Assembly (NCBI RefSeq): GCF_040438645.1
Contig: NZ_CP159254.1
Span: 1-64,000, forward strand
Reading direction: 5' to 3'
Length of the DNA stretch: 64,000 nt
Origin: Mesorhizobium sp. WSM2240
Lineage (GTDB): Bacteria > Pseudomonadota > Alphaproteobacteria > Rhizobiales > Rhizobiaceae
Below, in pieces: positions 8,494 to 17,414 of the stretch (positions within the stretch are counted from its first letter, which is position 1; each line of letters begins with the position of its first letter). Below the pieces are notes generated by a model that was given only the letters and a program-made list of their open reading frames with translations, was not told where the DNA came from and made no database searches. A program made the translations under genes and the position numbers.

Positions 8494-8898
8494 ATCGTTG
8501 CATCTGCGGCCGGACCCGAACCAGACCTATTTCTTCGATGCCGGGGGGAGGCGGTCCACGTATGGAATGACAGTACCTGCCGCGTTCCGGCTCGAAGCGT
8601 TCATCATTGGGCTGGGACTTCTGTCGCGCGGATCGAAACAGGCTATGCAAAAGGGCCGCGACCGATGGGTTCATGTATGAGGACCGCGCCGTACCGTAGA
8701 AGCAAAACCGGCGCAACTGCTCGACGCACCAGCCGTAGCCGCGGTGGCCGCATTGCTTTCCGCCCGGCAAGAGGCGACTCGATGTGCCGCATGCGGGAGG
8801 CTCGCGCCCGTTACGGGGGGCCAAAGTCTGCTTTTCGTCGCGGTGAATCATGCTAACAATGCGACATCGACAGTGGGTCCATCCCGGAGGTTCCGAGC
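8494..8898. other. Intergenic stretch, nothing recognised
   Basis: About 400 bases between the RHE_PE00001 gene and the small secreted protein. Short open frames on both strands lack ribosome sites and family resemblance. CATCCCGGAGG just before 8899 gives the ribosome site of the next gene. I see no repeat or RNA structure of note. Confidence 0.5.
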
Positions 8899-9171
8899 AT
8901 GCGCACAATCAGGTCACGATGGACCGTCGTTCTGGCGATGGCGTTCTGCGCCTTGCCGGCCGCCGCGCAGACGGGTTCCGACGATGCGGCGGCGGCCGCG
9001 TTGGTCGGCGACCAGATTCGCGAACAGGGGTTTGCCTGCGCGGAGCCCGCCAACGCCATGCGCGACCCCTCGGTTGACGAGGATGCCGTCTGGATGCTGA
9101 CCTGCGCCGATGCAAAATACCGCGTCAGGCTGGTGCCGGATCAGGCCGCTGTGGTCGAGAAGCTCGACTGA
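8899..9171 (+). CDS. Small secreted protein of unknown function
   Basis: A 90-residue protein with a clear signal peptide (basic start MRTIRSRW, hydrophobic core, cleavage after AAAQ or PAAAQ near 23-24). The mature part, about 66 residues, contains two Cys (in FACAEP and LTCADA) that could form a disulfide and a short basic strand KYRVRLVPD. GGAGG precedes the ATG by about nine bases. Similar tiny periplasmic proteins are common in Rhizobiales, but I do not recognise a named family. Confidence 0.6.
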   Translation: MRTIRSRWTVVLAMAFCALPAAAQTGSDDAAAAALVGDQIREQGFACAEPANAMRDPSVDEDAVWMLTCADAKYRVRLVPDQAAVVEKLD

Positions 9172-9445
9172 GACACAATGTGATCGCTGTGGCACTGCTT
9201 TGCGCAGAGCGTCGCGCGATTTCTCTCGCGGATGCGATCGCTCTGCCCGAGCAAGGTCAGAAGCGGGAGCGATGCGGCCCGTAACAGTGGGTTGGGAAAC
9301 TGATCGGCCGTCCTACTGGTTCCCTGCCAGTGCTCGTCGACGTCAAAACCGCCGCAAGAAATGGGATGCATCCAGAACGGCACCTGCTGAGTGAGTTCGA
9401 CGGTTTATCGTTTGACCGGATGTGCCCACACTGCTACCCACAACG

Positions 9446-9628
9446 CTGACGGTTCCGCGTTCGTAGCGGATGAAAAGGGAACACGGTGAGGACGACCCGA
9501 AGAAGGGCCGAATCCGTGGCTGTCCCCGCAACTGTAAGCGGCGAGTTTTCGTCAGATGCCACTGGGGTAAGTTCCCTGGGAAGGCGACGAAAAACCGGGA
9601 CCCGCGAGCCAGGAAACCTGCCGTCAGC
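9446..9628 (+). promoter_or_regulatory. Cobalamin riboswitch
   Basis: The leader shows nearly all conserved blocks of the AdoCbl riboswitch in order: GGTTCC, AAAAGGGAACACGGTG, GAATCCGTGGCTGTCCCC, the B12 box-like GCAACTGTAAGCGGCGAG, GCCACTGG, CTGGGAAGGC and GAGCCAGGAAACCTGCCG. It precedes the transporter operon starting at 9743. High corrinoid levels should therefore shut down the operon. The roughly 115 bases between the aptamer and the start hold room for the expression platform. Confidence 0.95.
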
Positions 9629-9742
9629 CGTGGTCACGCGCGAAACCGTAGGGCGGGGTGTCCTTTTGGTGTGACGAGCTGCATGCCTATGCATGGAGTT
9701 CGTTCGGTTCGCGGTGACGGAAGCCACAACACAGGTCTTGCG

Positions 9743-10855
9743 ATGCCGCGTTCTCTCCTTTCTGTTTTCAAAACAATTGTCGTGTCAGCTCTTGCCGCGC
9801 TTCTTTCCCAATCGGCATTTGCCGAAACCGCTAAAATAACCGATGTCAGCGGTCGAACCTTCGAAATGGAAGTTCCGGCCAAGCGCGTCGTTCTCGGTCT
9901 CTATTTCGAGGACTATTGGGCGATCGGCGGCGATGCCGCGATGGACAAGCTTGTCGGCATTTCCAAAGCCGCCTGGAGCGACTGGCGTCCGGCCAACTGG
10001 CAGGCCTATCTGAAAGTTCGGCCTTCCCTTGACCAGATTCCGGACGTTGGCGAAGTCGAGGTCAGCACCTTCTCGGTGGAGAAGCTGATCGCCCTGAAAC
10101 CTGACGTCGCCATCCTTGCCGAATGGCAGGTCAACGGCATCGGCGGCGACTTCCAGCGCATCGTCGATGCAGGGATTCCCGTGGTGGTGGTGGACTACCA
10201 TGCTCAAACCGAAGAACGCCATGTCGCCAGCACGAGGCTGATCGGCAAGGTTATCGGAGCGGAGGACCGCGCCGAGAAAATTGCCCAGGAATACGAAACC
10301 TCGATCAAGGAAGTTCGCGACCGGATTGAAAAGGCCGGACAGCCGCGCCCGTCCGTCTATATCGAACTCGGTAGCAAGGGTCCCGAAGAACAGGGGCCAA
10401 GCTATGGCGACTACATGTGGGGCAAGATCGCGGAAGTCGCCGGTGGCGACAACATCACGAAGGACGTTGTACGGACTTGGGGGCCGGTCGCTCCCGAACA
10501 GGTCCTGGCGTCCAGGCCAGAGGTCGTCATGATGGCAGGTTCGGAATGGCGCAAGCATCCGACTGGCCAGTTGATGGGCGAAGGAGTCACCGCGGCGGAG
10601 GCGCTCGAACGGCTGAAGGACTTCACGCAGCGTCCCGGCTGGAGCTCGCTTCCTGCGATTGAAAACGGAAGACTTCACGCCGTCTATCAGGGCGCATCCC
10701 GGACGATCATGGACTACACCTCGGTGCAGTATTTCGCCAAGGCGCTCTACCCGGACCTGTTCAAGGACATTGATCCGCAGTCGAATTATCTCGCCTTCTA
10801 CGAACGCTATCTGCCGATCCGGCCGAGCGGCACCTTCATGACCGGCTTGAAGTAG
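9743..10855 (+). CDS. ABC transporter substrate-binding protein, BtuF/FecB-like
   Basis: A 370-residue periplasmic binding protein of the iron-siderophore/cobalamin group. The signal peptide is MPRSLLSVFKTIVVSALAAL followed by LSQSAFA, with cleavage near 27. The two-lobe helical-backbone fold is suggested by KLIALKPDVAILAEWQ and VLASRPEVVMMAGS. The start at 9743 is chosen because the signal peptide begins there; an in-frame ATG at 9683 would bury it. The riboswitch upstream implies that the cargo is a corrinoid, cobalt or a cobalt chelate, which is inference. It is the first gene of a four-gene operon. Confidence 0.88.
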   Translation: MPRSLLSVFKTIVVSALAALLSQSAFAETAKITDVSGRTFEMEVPAKRVVLGLYFEDYWAIGGDAAMDKLVGISKAAWSDWRPANWQAYLKVRPSLDQIPDVGEVEVSTFSVEKLIALKPDVAILAEWQVNGIGGDFQRIVDAGIPVVVVDYHAQTEERHVASTRLIGKVIGAEDRAEKIAQEYETSIKEVRDRIEKAGQPRPSVYIELGSKGPEEQGPSYGDYMWGKIAEVAGGDNITKDVVRTWGPVAPEQVLASRPEVVMMAGSEWRKHPTGQLMGEGVTAAEALERLKDFTQRPGWSSLPAIENGRLHAVYQGASRTIMDYTSVQYFAKALYPDLFKDIDPQSNYLAFYERYLPIRPSGTFMTGLK

Positions 10856-10861
10856 GCCCTC

Positions 10862-11905
10862 ATGAGCGAAGCCATAAACGCTGCCCTGTCGCGGCATCGG
10901 GCGGCGGAGCGCAGGAAGGTGACGCTTGTCGCTGGCCTGCTTGTCCTTGCCTGCGTCTCCCTCGTCTTCGATATCGCGACTGGGCCGGCTCTGCTTCCGG
11001 TCCCCGACGTCGTCGCCGCGCTGATAAGTCCGGCAACGACTGACCCAACGACGCAGATCATCGTCTGGACGCTGCGCCTGCCGATGGCATTGATGGCGAT
11101 TGTCGTTGGCGTCGCGCTCGGCTCGAGCGGCGCGACGATGCAGACGTTGCTCGACAACCCGTTGGCCAGTCCCTACACGCTGGGGCTGGCTTCCGCGGCA
11201 GGCTTCGGAGCTTCGCTGGCAATTCTCAACGGCGGATGGGGTCTCAATCCGCTCTTCATAGCCCCGGCCTGCGCCTTCATCGTCGCGTGCTTGGCATCTG
11301 CCCTAATATACGTTGTCGGCAACATGCGCGGCATGATGGGCGACACGATGATTCTGGCCGGGATCGCCCTGATGTTCCTGTTCCACTCCCTGCAGTCGCT
11401 TCTGCAGTTTCACGCCACGCCCGAGGTCGGGCAGCAGATCGTCTTTTGGATGTTCGGGACGCTCGCCAAAGCGACTTGGACAAACCTTCTCATGACGGCG
11501 GCCGCGGTTGCAGTTTCCATGCCCCTGTTGATGCTCAATGCCTGGAAGCTTACCGCTCTCCGCCTCGGCGAGCAGCGCGCACGCGCGGTGGGGGTTTCCG
11601 TCTCGAGCCTGCGTTTGACAACTATCGCGCTGGTCTCATTGATGACCGCCACGGCTATAAGCTTCGTCGGCACGATCGGCTTCATAGGATTGGTCGCTCC
11701 GCACATCGCCCGGATGTTGGTCGGTGAAGACCAGCGTTACCTTCTCGTGGCAGCCGGGTGTGTGGGTGCGGTCATGCTCTCACTGTCCTCGGTTCTCTCG
11801 AAGATCATCATGCCAGGCGTATTGCTGCCGGTCGGCATCGTCACCGCCGTCATTGGCGTGCCGTTCTTTCTTCATCTCATCCTTCGACGTTCGAGGGAAT
11901 ACTGA
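10862..11905 (+). CDS. ABC transporter permease, BtuC/FecCD family
   Basis: A 347-residue polytopic inner-membrane protein with about ten hydrophobic segments. It shows the FecCD signatures LPMALMAIVVGVALGSSGAT (near 75-95), NPLASPYTLGLASAAGFGA, and FVGTIGFIGLVAPHIARMLVG (near 265), the coupling region that touches the ATPase. The gene begins six bases after the binding-protein stop. With its neighbours it forms a complete importer of the B12/siderophore type. Confidence 0.93.
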   Translation: MSEAINAALSRHRAAERRKVTLVAGLLVLACVSLVFDIATGPALLPVPDVVAALISPATTDPTTQIIVWTLRLPMALMAIVVGVALGSSGATMQTLLDNPLASPYTLGLASAAGFGASLAILNGGWGLNPLFIAPACAFIVACLASALIYVVGNMRGMMGDTMILAGIALMFLFHSLQSLLQFHATPEVGQQIVFWMFGTLAKATWTNLLMTAAAVAVSMPLLMLNAWKLTALRLGEQRARAVGVSVSSLRLTTIALVSLMTATAISFVGTIGFIGLVAPHIARMLVGEDQRYLLVAAGCVGAVMLSLSSVLSKIIMPGVLLPVGIVTAVIGVPFFLHLILRRSREY

Positions 11906-11906
11906 G

Positions 11907-12692
11907 ATGCTGTCGGTCACTGACCTCGATCTGGCGCACGGCAATGTTCCCGTCGTCGACGATCTCAACATCAACTTCATGGCAGGCCAAGTGACTGGCA
12001 TCGTCGGTCCGAACGGCGCGGGAAAGTCGACCTTTCTGCGCACCCTGTTCGGAGACCATGCCGCCAGGAGAGGAAGCCTTCGCCTTGGCGAAGAACAATA
12101 CAGCCCCGCCCATCGCCGAAAGTGGCAGGCCCGTATTGGCTTCATGCCGCAGGACAATGGTTCGCATGGCGGACTGACCGCGCTGGAAGTGGTGCTTCTC
12201 GGATCTATAGAGCACCTTTCCCTTCGCCTGAACGATGTCGCTCTGCGCCGTGCCGCGTCCGTGCTTGATCGGCTCGGGATGATCGACCTTTCCCAGCGCC
12301 GCGTCGAGACTCTCAGCGGCGGGCAACGGCAGCTTGTGTATTTCGCGCAGGCCTTGATGCGGGAACCTGCAGTGCTGCTTCTGGACGAACCTGTCAGCGC
12401 GCTCGACATGCGTCACCAGATGCTGCTGATGAAACAGGTCCGGGAAATCACCCGCCAACGCAGGATTATAACCATCGTCGTTCTGCACGACCTCAATCTT
12501 GCTGCGAGCTTCGCCGACAGGCTGATCATGATCCACGACGGCAAGGCCGAGGTCGATGGAATTCCCCGCGATGTTCTGTCCAGCCAGCTTCTGGAAAGGG
12601 TCTACGGGGTGCAAACGAGACTTCATTATGACCCGGACGGCCGCCCGTGGGTTCATGTCCACGACGCGAACGAGGTCCACCGTGCAGTCTGA
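11907..12692 (+). CDS. ABC transporter ATP-binding protein, BtuD/FecE-like
   Basis: A 261-residue ATPase. Walker A is GPNGAGKST at 34-42, the signature LSGGQRQ at 136-142, Walker B VLLLDEP at about 156-162, and the switch His is in VLHDLN. The ATG at 11907 is one base after the permease stop (TGAGATG). It powers the transporter encoded by the two preceding genes. Its last 11 bases overlap the proposed GTG start of the methyltransferase gene. Confidence 0.95.
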   Translation: MLSVTDLDLAHGNVPVVDDLNINFMAGQVTGIVGPNGAGKSTFLRTLFGDHAARRGSLRLGEEQYSPAHRRKWQARIGFMPQDNGSHGGLTALEVVLLGSIEHLSLRLNDVALRRAASVLDRLGMIDLSQRRVETLSGGQRQLVYFAQALMREPAVLLLDEPVSALDMRHQMLLMKQVREITRQRRIITIVVLHDLNLAASFADRLIMIHDGKAEVDGIPRDVLSSQLLERVYGVQTRLHYDPDGRPWVHVHDANEVHRAV

Positions 12693-13350
12693 CACATCCG
12701 TCTTTGATGACGTCACCGAATATTGGAACCGTCGCGCCCCGCTGTTCGATGGAGCGGCGTCTCATGTCCGCCACAAAGCCGAATGGCTCATAGTTCTGCG
12801 AGCGGCATTTGCAACCGCTGACGCGAAGGATGTTCTCGACTTGGGTTCGGGCACTGGCGCGTGTGCGCTGGCCGCCGCCGAACTCGGGCACCGGGTAACC
12901 GCCATCGACGGAGCAGCCAAGATGCTGGCGCATGCCCGGCGGAATGCGCTTTTGCGAGGGCTGGATATCAACTTCATCGTCTCGTCGATCGACGACTTCG
13001 CAGCAACGCCCGGCAGCGCCGATATAGTCACCATCCGCAACGTTCTGTGGACGCTTAAGGACCCGCTCGCGGCATTGAAAAAGGCGCGAATGCTGCTTCG
13101 CCCGGATGGAAGGATTGTGGTGTCGGACGGCCTGTGGTCCGTCGATCCAGGGAATCAATCGACCTATACGACCGATCTCGCTGCCCGACTGCCATTTCAC
13201 GCCGGGCTTACACAGCCTGACGCCGAAAAGCTCCTGAACGATGCCAGCTTCGGTGACGTTCACTCCTGGCATCATCTGTTAAATGCATTGCCATACCCTG
13301 GCGGGGCGCCGTTCTTTGTCCTCTCGGCTGTGACACCAGTGACCAGGTAA
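12682..13350 (+). CDS. Class I SAM-dependent methyltransferase
   Basis: A 222-residue enzyme with the SAM-binding motif VLDLGSGTGACALAAAELG (near 47-65) followed by AIDGAAKML and the post-motif TIRNVLWTLKDP. The start is set at GTG 12682, inside the end of the ATPase gene and downstream of CGAGG; an ATG at 12655 in the same frame is possible. As last gene of a riboswitch-controlled transporter operon it may modify the transported compound or a chelator, but nothing in the sequence gives the substrate. Confidence 0.82.
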   Translation: MQSDTSVFDDVTEYWNRRAPLFDGAASHVRHKAEWLIVLRAAFATADAKDVLDLGSGTGACALAAAELGHRVTAIDGAAKMLAHARRNALLRGLDINFIVSSIDDFAATPGSADIVTIRNVLWTLKDPLAALKKARMLLRPDGRIVVSDGLWSVDPGNQSTYTTDLAARLPFHAGLTQPDAEKLLNDASFGDVHSWHHLLNALPYPGGAPFFVLSAVTPVTR

Positions 13351-13547
13351 TGCGCGTGTCGAACTGGGTTGTGGCAATGTCGGCAGGCACTGAATTCAAA
13401 TGCGGCCATTGGATAACGATCCCGGGATGAGGGACGCAGATGCGATACAAATTCAACTCAGACGGATGCGACTGTCAGTCGATTGGCCGCAATTGAAACC
13501 TGTTCGTTTCTCGCCGCTGTCATGCTAGGAGCATCGCCGGAGGCCGA

Positions 13548-13922
13548 ATGCTCGACTTAGCGGCACACAGGAAAGACAAGACGGTCGCGTTCATCGCGAC
13601 ACTTGTCCTGTTGCTGCAGACGTTCTTCGTGTCCTGGTCCCTCGCGGCTGCTCCGCACGACGGGATTTTGGATGCCTTCGGCAACCCGCTCTGCGTCACC
13701 AGTTCCGACCCAACTCCATCGGACGGCCCCCTTGAGGGACCGACATGCTGCACGCTCGGTTGCAACATGTCGTCGACGGTCTTCCACACGCCAGCCCCCG
13801 ATGCCGTGCCAGTCAGGCAGGATGTTGAAGCGAACGTTCAAGTTGGCATTGAGCATGCCCTTCTTCGTGCCAGTCCCGATCATAATCCGGGCAGCCCTCG
13901 CGCTCCCCCTCTGACGGCCTGA
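13548..13922 (+). CDS. Small secreted Cys-containing protein, DUF2946-like
   Basis: A 124-residue protein with an N-terminal hydrophobic segment (VAFIATLVLLLQTFFVSWSL, about 13-32). The exported part has CVTS, then GPTCCTLGCNMSS, a Cys-rich cluster with Met that could bind copper or be disulfide-bonded. It stands just upstream of ycnI-like and copC-copD-like genes, where DUF2946-type proteins are often seen. Family assignment is tentative; the copper link comes from context. Confidence 0.6.
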   Translation: MLDLAAHRKDKTVAFIATLVLLLQTFFVSWSLAAAPHDGILDAFGNPLCVTSSDPTPSDGPLEGPTCCTLGCNMSSTVFHTPAPDAVPVRQDVEANVQVGIEHALLRASPDHNPGSPRAPPLTA

Positions 13923-14116
13923 TCGCCGGGGCGTTCGCGGTAACCCAACCTGTCAGGTGTCGCCCGCGTCGGCCCTGTGCGGCGGGCGTGCTGGAGCAAG
14001 TCCATCACCGGATTGCGATCGCGCCAGGCGCGCGGCCGCGACGAAATGCGAAGGCCGTCCCTTCGCGCCAATCCCTGTCGGCGGGGAGCGCCGACATAAC
14101 AGAGAAAAGGGAAACC

Positions 14117-14643
14117 ATGTTGAAGAGAATCACGCTTGCGCTGGCGATGGCCAGCATTGCCGTCCCGGCATTCGCGCACGTCACCCTCGAGCGGAGCGAG
14201 GCCCCGTCGGCACGACCTACAAGGCCGTGCTGCGCGTGCCGCATGGCTGCGAAGGCAAGCCGACCAACATCGTGCGCGTGCAGGTGCCGGAAGGGATGTA
14301 TGCAGTGAAGCCGATGCCGAAGCCCGGTTGGAAGCTGGAGAAGGTGATCGGCAAGTACGAGAAGGCCTACGACAACCACGGCACCCAGCTGACCGAAGGT
14401 GTCAAGGAAGTGATCTGGAGTGGCGGCAATCTCGCAGACGACGAATACGACGAGTTCGTGCTGCGCGGCTCGCTGGCTGGCGACTTGCCTGTGGGATCGG
14501 CTCTCTATTTCCTGGTCGTTCAGGAGTGCCCGGAGGGGCTGGCCGAACGGTGGATCGAGATCCCGGCGGAGGGGCAGACGAGCGACGACCTGGAGATGCC
14601 AGCCCCGGCCCTCAAGCTGATCGAAAAGACCGACGGCCACTGA
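14117..14643 (+). pseudogene. YcnI-like (DUF1775) copper protein, frameshifted
   Basis: The gene starts with a ribosome site (AGAAAAGGGAAACC) and a signal peptide ending AVPAFA, leaving a mature N-terminal His: HVTLE, the Cu-binding start of YcnI proteins. Right after HVTLERSEAP the frame is lost; the remaining domain (GTTYKAVLRVPHGCEGKPTN onward, to TDGH) continues in another frame to 14643. Restoring one G at about 14205 (CCCCGTCGG to CCCCGGTCGG) would rejoin it. This is either a true null mutation in the copper cluster or a sequencing error in a G run. Family: periplasmic copper chaperone acting with CopC/CopD. Confidence 0.85.
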
Positions 14644-14705
14644 CCTGAAGCATCGGAGGCGCGCCGGACATCGCGCGCCTCCGTAAATACTGGAGGAATG
14701 AGTCG

Positions 14706-16310
14706 ATGGATGGACACGGCACATGCTGGCGGATCGTCCGGCTGCTGACGCTGGCATTGCTTGCTCTTGCTTTCCAGGCATCAGCCGCTTTCGCCCATGC
14801 CGCGCTGAACGGCAGCGTGCCGCAGGACGGATCGATGGTGGAAACCGTGCCGTCCGTGTTCTCCCTGGTGTTCAGCGAACCCGTCTCTCCGCTGACCCTG
14901 AAACTTGTCCGTCCTGACGGGTCTTCGACCGACCTGAGCGGTTTCGAGCTGAAGGACCGGACACTTGAGATTGCCGCGCCTGATGATCTTGGACGGGGAA
15001 CCCATATCCTGACGTGGCGCGTCGTTTCCGCCGATGGGCATCCCGTCGGCGGGTCCGTCGTCTTCTCCATCGGCGAGGCTAGCGCTCACGCGCCCACGGC
15101 CGCCAACGAAGTCGACTGGACGGTGCGGATCGGCGTGTGGCTGAGCAAGACCGCTCTCTATGCGGGGCTGTTCATCGGTATCGGTGGCGTGTTCGCCCGC
15201 ACTGTCCTGATGCCTGGCGTAAAGGCGGGCGTACGCCCCACCGCGGCCGCGCTTGCCACGGGAGCCGTCGGGGCAGTGCTGTCTCTCGGCTTCCAGGGAC
15301 TGGATGCGCTAGGCGTGCCTATCGGAAGCTTGACCGACACACGTGCGTGGTCTGCCGGGTACGGGACAACCTTCGGCTCAACCGTCGTGGTCGCCCTGGC
15401 CGCGTTCGCTCTGGCCGGCATTGCGAGTGCCCTCCGGGGCGTGAGCGCAAAGGTTCTGGCCAGCGTCGCCCTGGTGCTTGGAGCCGGATCGCTTGCGCTG
15501 AGCGGCCACGCGAGCGCCGCGTCTCCGCAATGGCTGATGCGGCCTGCCGTGTTTCTTCACGCAGCGGCCATCGCCGTCTGGCTCGGCGCCCTGATCCCGC
15601 TCGGTCTGGCATTGAGGCGCTATGAAGCCACGAGCGTTTCCGCGCTGGCGCGGTTTTCGAAGTCCATCCCTGTCGTCGTGGCCGTGCTCATTGTCGCGGG
15701 GGTGATTCTGGCCATCGTGCAGGTGGGACGGCCGGAGGCCCTTTTCACCACCTCCTACGGCCGGGTGTTCGTCGTGAAGCTTTCCCTGCTGGTCGGCCTG
15801 TTCGCGCTGGCGGCCATGAACCGCTGGAAACTCACCGCTCCGACGGAGGCAGGGGATCACTCAGCCGCTCGGCGTCTCGCCCGCTCGGTCGCGGCGGAAA
15901 CGCTGATAGTCATCCTCGTCTTCGGAGCGGCCGCCGCCTGGCGGTTCACGCCCCCTCCGCGGGCGCTCGCTGCGGCCGCGGCGGAGCCAGCCACGTTGCA
16001 TGTCCACGGCCCGCAAGCCATGGCCGACCTGACGATCACGCCGGGTCGCGCGGGCAAGGTCGGCGTCTCCGTCTTCGTCATGGCAGGTGACTTCGAACCG
16101 CTGGATGCCAAGGAGGTCACCTTCGTCTTTTCCAACCCGGCAGCTGGGATTGAGCCGTTCCGCCGCCGCGCTGAAAGATCCGACGGTGGCCCCTGGCGAG
16201 CCGACGGCGTGGTGCTGCCGCTACCCGGGACATGGACCGTCCGCATCGACGTCCTGATCACTGACTTCGAGATCGCCCGGCTCGAGGGCGAGATCAGCAT
16301 TAAGCCGTGA
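14706..16310 (+). CDS. CopC-CopD fusion copper protein (YcnJ-like)
   Basis: A 534-residue protein. A signal peptide ends at AAFA, so the mature protein begins with His31 (HAALNGSVPQDGS), the Cu(II) site of CopC; SADGHPVGG near 115 supplies another conserved His. From about 145 to 410 there are eight or so membrane segments of the CopD type with SGHASA and HAAAIAVWLGALIPLGL. A periplasmic C-terminal domain (about 420-534) with ATLHVHG follows. The family imports or handles copper across the inner membrane. It follows the frameshifted ycnI-like gene by 63 bases. Confidence 0.92.
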   Translation: MDGHGTCWRIVRLLTLALLALAFQASAAFAHAALNGSVPQDGSMVETVPSVFSLVFSEPVSPLTLKLVRPDGSSTDLSGFELKDRTLEIAAPDDLGRGTHILTWRVVSADGHPVGGSVVFSIGEASAHAPTAANEVDWTVRIGVWLSKTALYAGLFIGIGGVFARTVLMPGVKAGVRPTAAALATGAVGAVLSLGFQGLDALGVPIGSLTDTRAWSAGYGTTFGSTVVVALAAFALAGIASALRGVSAKVLASVALVLGAGSLALSGHASAASPQWLMRPAVFLHAAAIAVWLGALIPLGLALRRYEATSVSALARFSKSIPVVVAVLIVAGVILAIVQVGRPEALFTTSYGRVFVVKLSLLVGLFALAAMNRWKLTAPTEAGDHSAARRLARSVAAETLIVILVFGAAAAWRFTPPPRALAAAAAEPATLHVHGPQAMADLTITPGRAGKVGVSVFVMAGDFEPLDAKEVTFVFSNPAAGIEPFRRRAERSDGGPWRADGVVLPLPGTWTVRIDVLITDFEIARLEGEISIKP

Positions 16311-16420
16311 ACCAACGAAACCGGCAGCAGGCAAGGAGACTACCTGATGGCATCAAAGGACCGGGATAGGCGAATCCACATGTTGACGCTGGCCAGGCAA
16401 GCGGTTCAACTTGCTGTCGT

Positions 16421-16576
16421 TATGGTTCTTCCGAGTCGGTTCTGGCTTGGAAGCTAAGAGGGAAGCCGGTACCCTTCGGGAATGCCGTCGCTGCCCCCGC
16501 AACTGTAAGCAGCGAGTTGCTGTCGCTCAGTGTCACTGGTGTCGAGGCAACCAGCGTTAAGGCGGAGAAGATTGGA
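16421..16576 (+). promoter_or_regulatory. Truncated cobalamin riboswitch with no downstream gene
   Basis: A second cobalamin aptamer is recognisable by GGTTCT, AAGAGGGAAGCCGGT, GGAATGCCGTCGCTGCCC, CCGCAACTGTAAGCAGCGAG and GTCACTGG. The expected 3' closing block (GCCAGGAGACCTGCC) is missing: after AAGGCGGAGAAG the sequence is unrelated. No intact gene follows for over 1 kb. It looks like a leftover from a deleted B12-regulated gene. Confidence 0.8.
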
Positions 16577-16954
16577 TCAGGCGTGGTTGTCTCAGGCCAT
16601 TTGAAGGCAAAGTGCTCCATCGCGGCTTGCAGAGCCGGATACTACCAGGGGCTGGACGTCGCTATCGAGGCAAATATCAAATACGGCTCAAATCGGGCGT
16701 GTGCCGTACCTCTGACAGCTCTGACAAACGCGACAATCTGATCCCAGTTGGACCAGCGCATGATGCAACCCCCGGACGTGCTACTTCAAGAACGCAAGTA
16801 TTTGGAGTGTTGCCGCCCTAGAAACAATCGTCAAGACATAGGTGATCGCAGGAAGAGCTTAGTCTCTTTCCTCTGATCCGGGATCTGAACCGCCGTCCGC
16901 GCCCGCCGCTGGCCCTCGCATCCGCCTCCGAAAAATTCAACGTCGAGGATTCAA

Positions 16955-17004
16955 CGAAAAAAGCCCGGTCGGTTGGGCGGGGGATGTGGGAACCGGCCGG
17001 GCTT
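16955..17004 (-). terminator. Strong rho-independent terminator (minus strand)
   Basis: Arms AAGCCCGGTCGGTT (16961-16974) and AACCGGCCGGGCTT (16991-17004) pair over 14 bases with one G-U. On the minus strand the hairpin is followed by TTTTTTCG. No minus-strand gene now ends here, which suggests that its gene has been lost. Confidence 0.65.
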
Positions 17005-17079
17005 GCTCAGCAACTTGCAATGCCGAAGATTAGATCGTCACTGAAGAACGCGGCGTTGATATGGCAGGGCGGGAACAGC

Positions 17080-17126
17080 AAGAAAAAGAGGCCCGACCGA
17101 ACGGGGCAATGTCGGCCGGGCCTTTA
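17080..17126 (-). terminator. Second terminator-like hairpin
   Basis: GGCCCGACC (17090-17098) pairs with GGCCGGGCC (17114-17122) with one mismatch. On the minus strand it is followed by TCTTTTTCTT, on the plus strand by only TTTAG. It resembles the hairpin 80 bases to the left. Confidence 0.5.
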
Positions 17127-17414
17127 GTTCATGCATATTAGGCAGAAGGAATATAATGCGGGTCACGAAGAGCGGTCATTTATAAATGACGTATCGGCGA
17201 TCAATGTTAACCCCGACAGAACAAGTCGAAGGCACCGTAGATTTCTGGAACATTCCGGCATTGGCGCAGTTGGGTTTTCGATCGTGGGTTCCCGTCAGTG
17301 TTCACGATCAAAGGCCTGTTGCAATCGAGGCCGAAGCCCGCCGCGTTCTATGTGGCAACCTCCTACGTGGCGGGGTTGTATCCCGGTGCAGTTCGGCCGT
17401 TGAAACGCCCTCTC

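Larger units (their letters stand above)
16577..17414. other. Decayed intergenic region
   Basis: Apart from two terminator-like hairpins I find no supportable gene here. A frame covering 16591-16741 would encode about 50 residues but has no clear start or family. The region lies between the broken riboswitch and an IS6 remnant and is probably debris from deletions. Confidence 0.5.

Noticed and set aside
9785..10897. 370-codon minus-strand frame over the substrate-binding protein gene
   Set aside because: Shadow of the riboswitch-controlled gene, which has signal peptide and family motifs.
16591..16741. Short plus-strand frame right after the truncated riboswitch
   Set aside because: No start codon with a ribosome site and no family resemblance; listed only as decayed sequence.
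17024..17126. Mini-frame starting MPKIRSSLK that resembles the start of ribosomal protein L36
   Set aside because: The likeness stops after nine residues, the Cys/His pattern is absent and the frame runs through a terminator-like hairpin.
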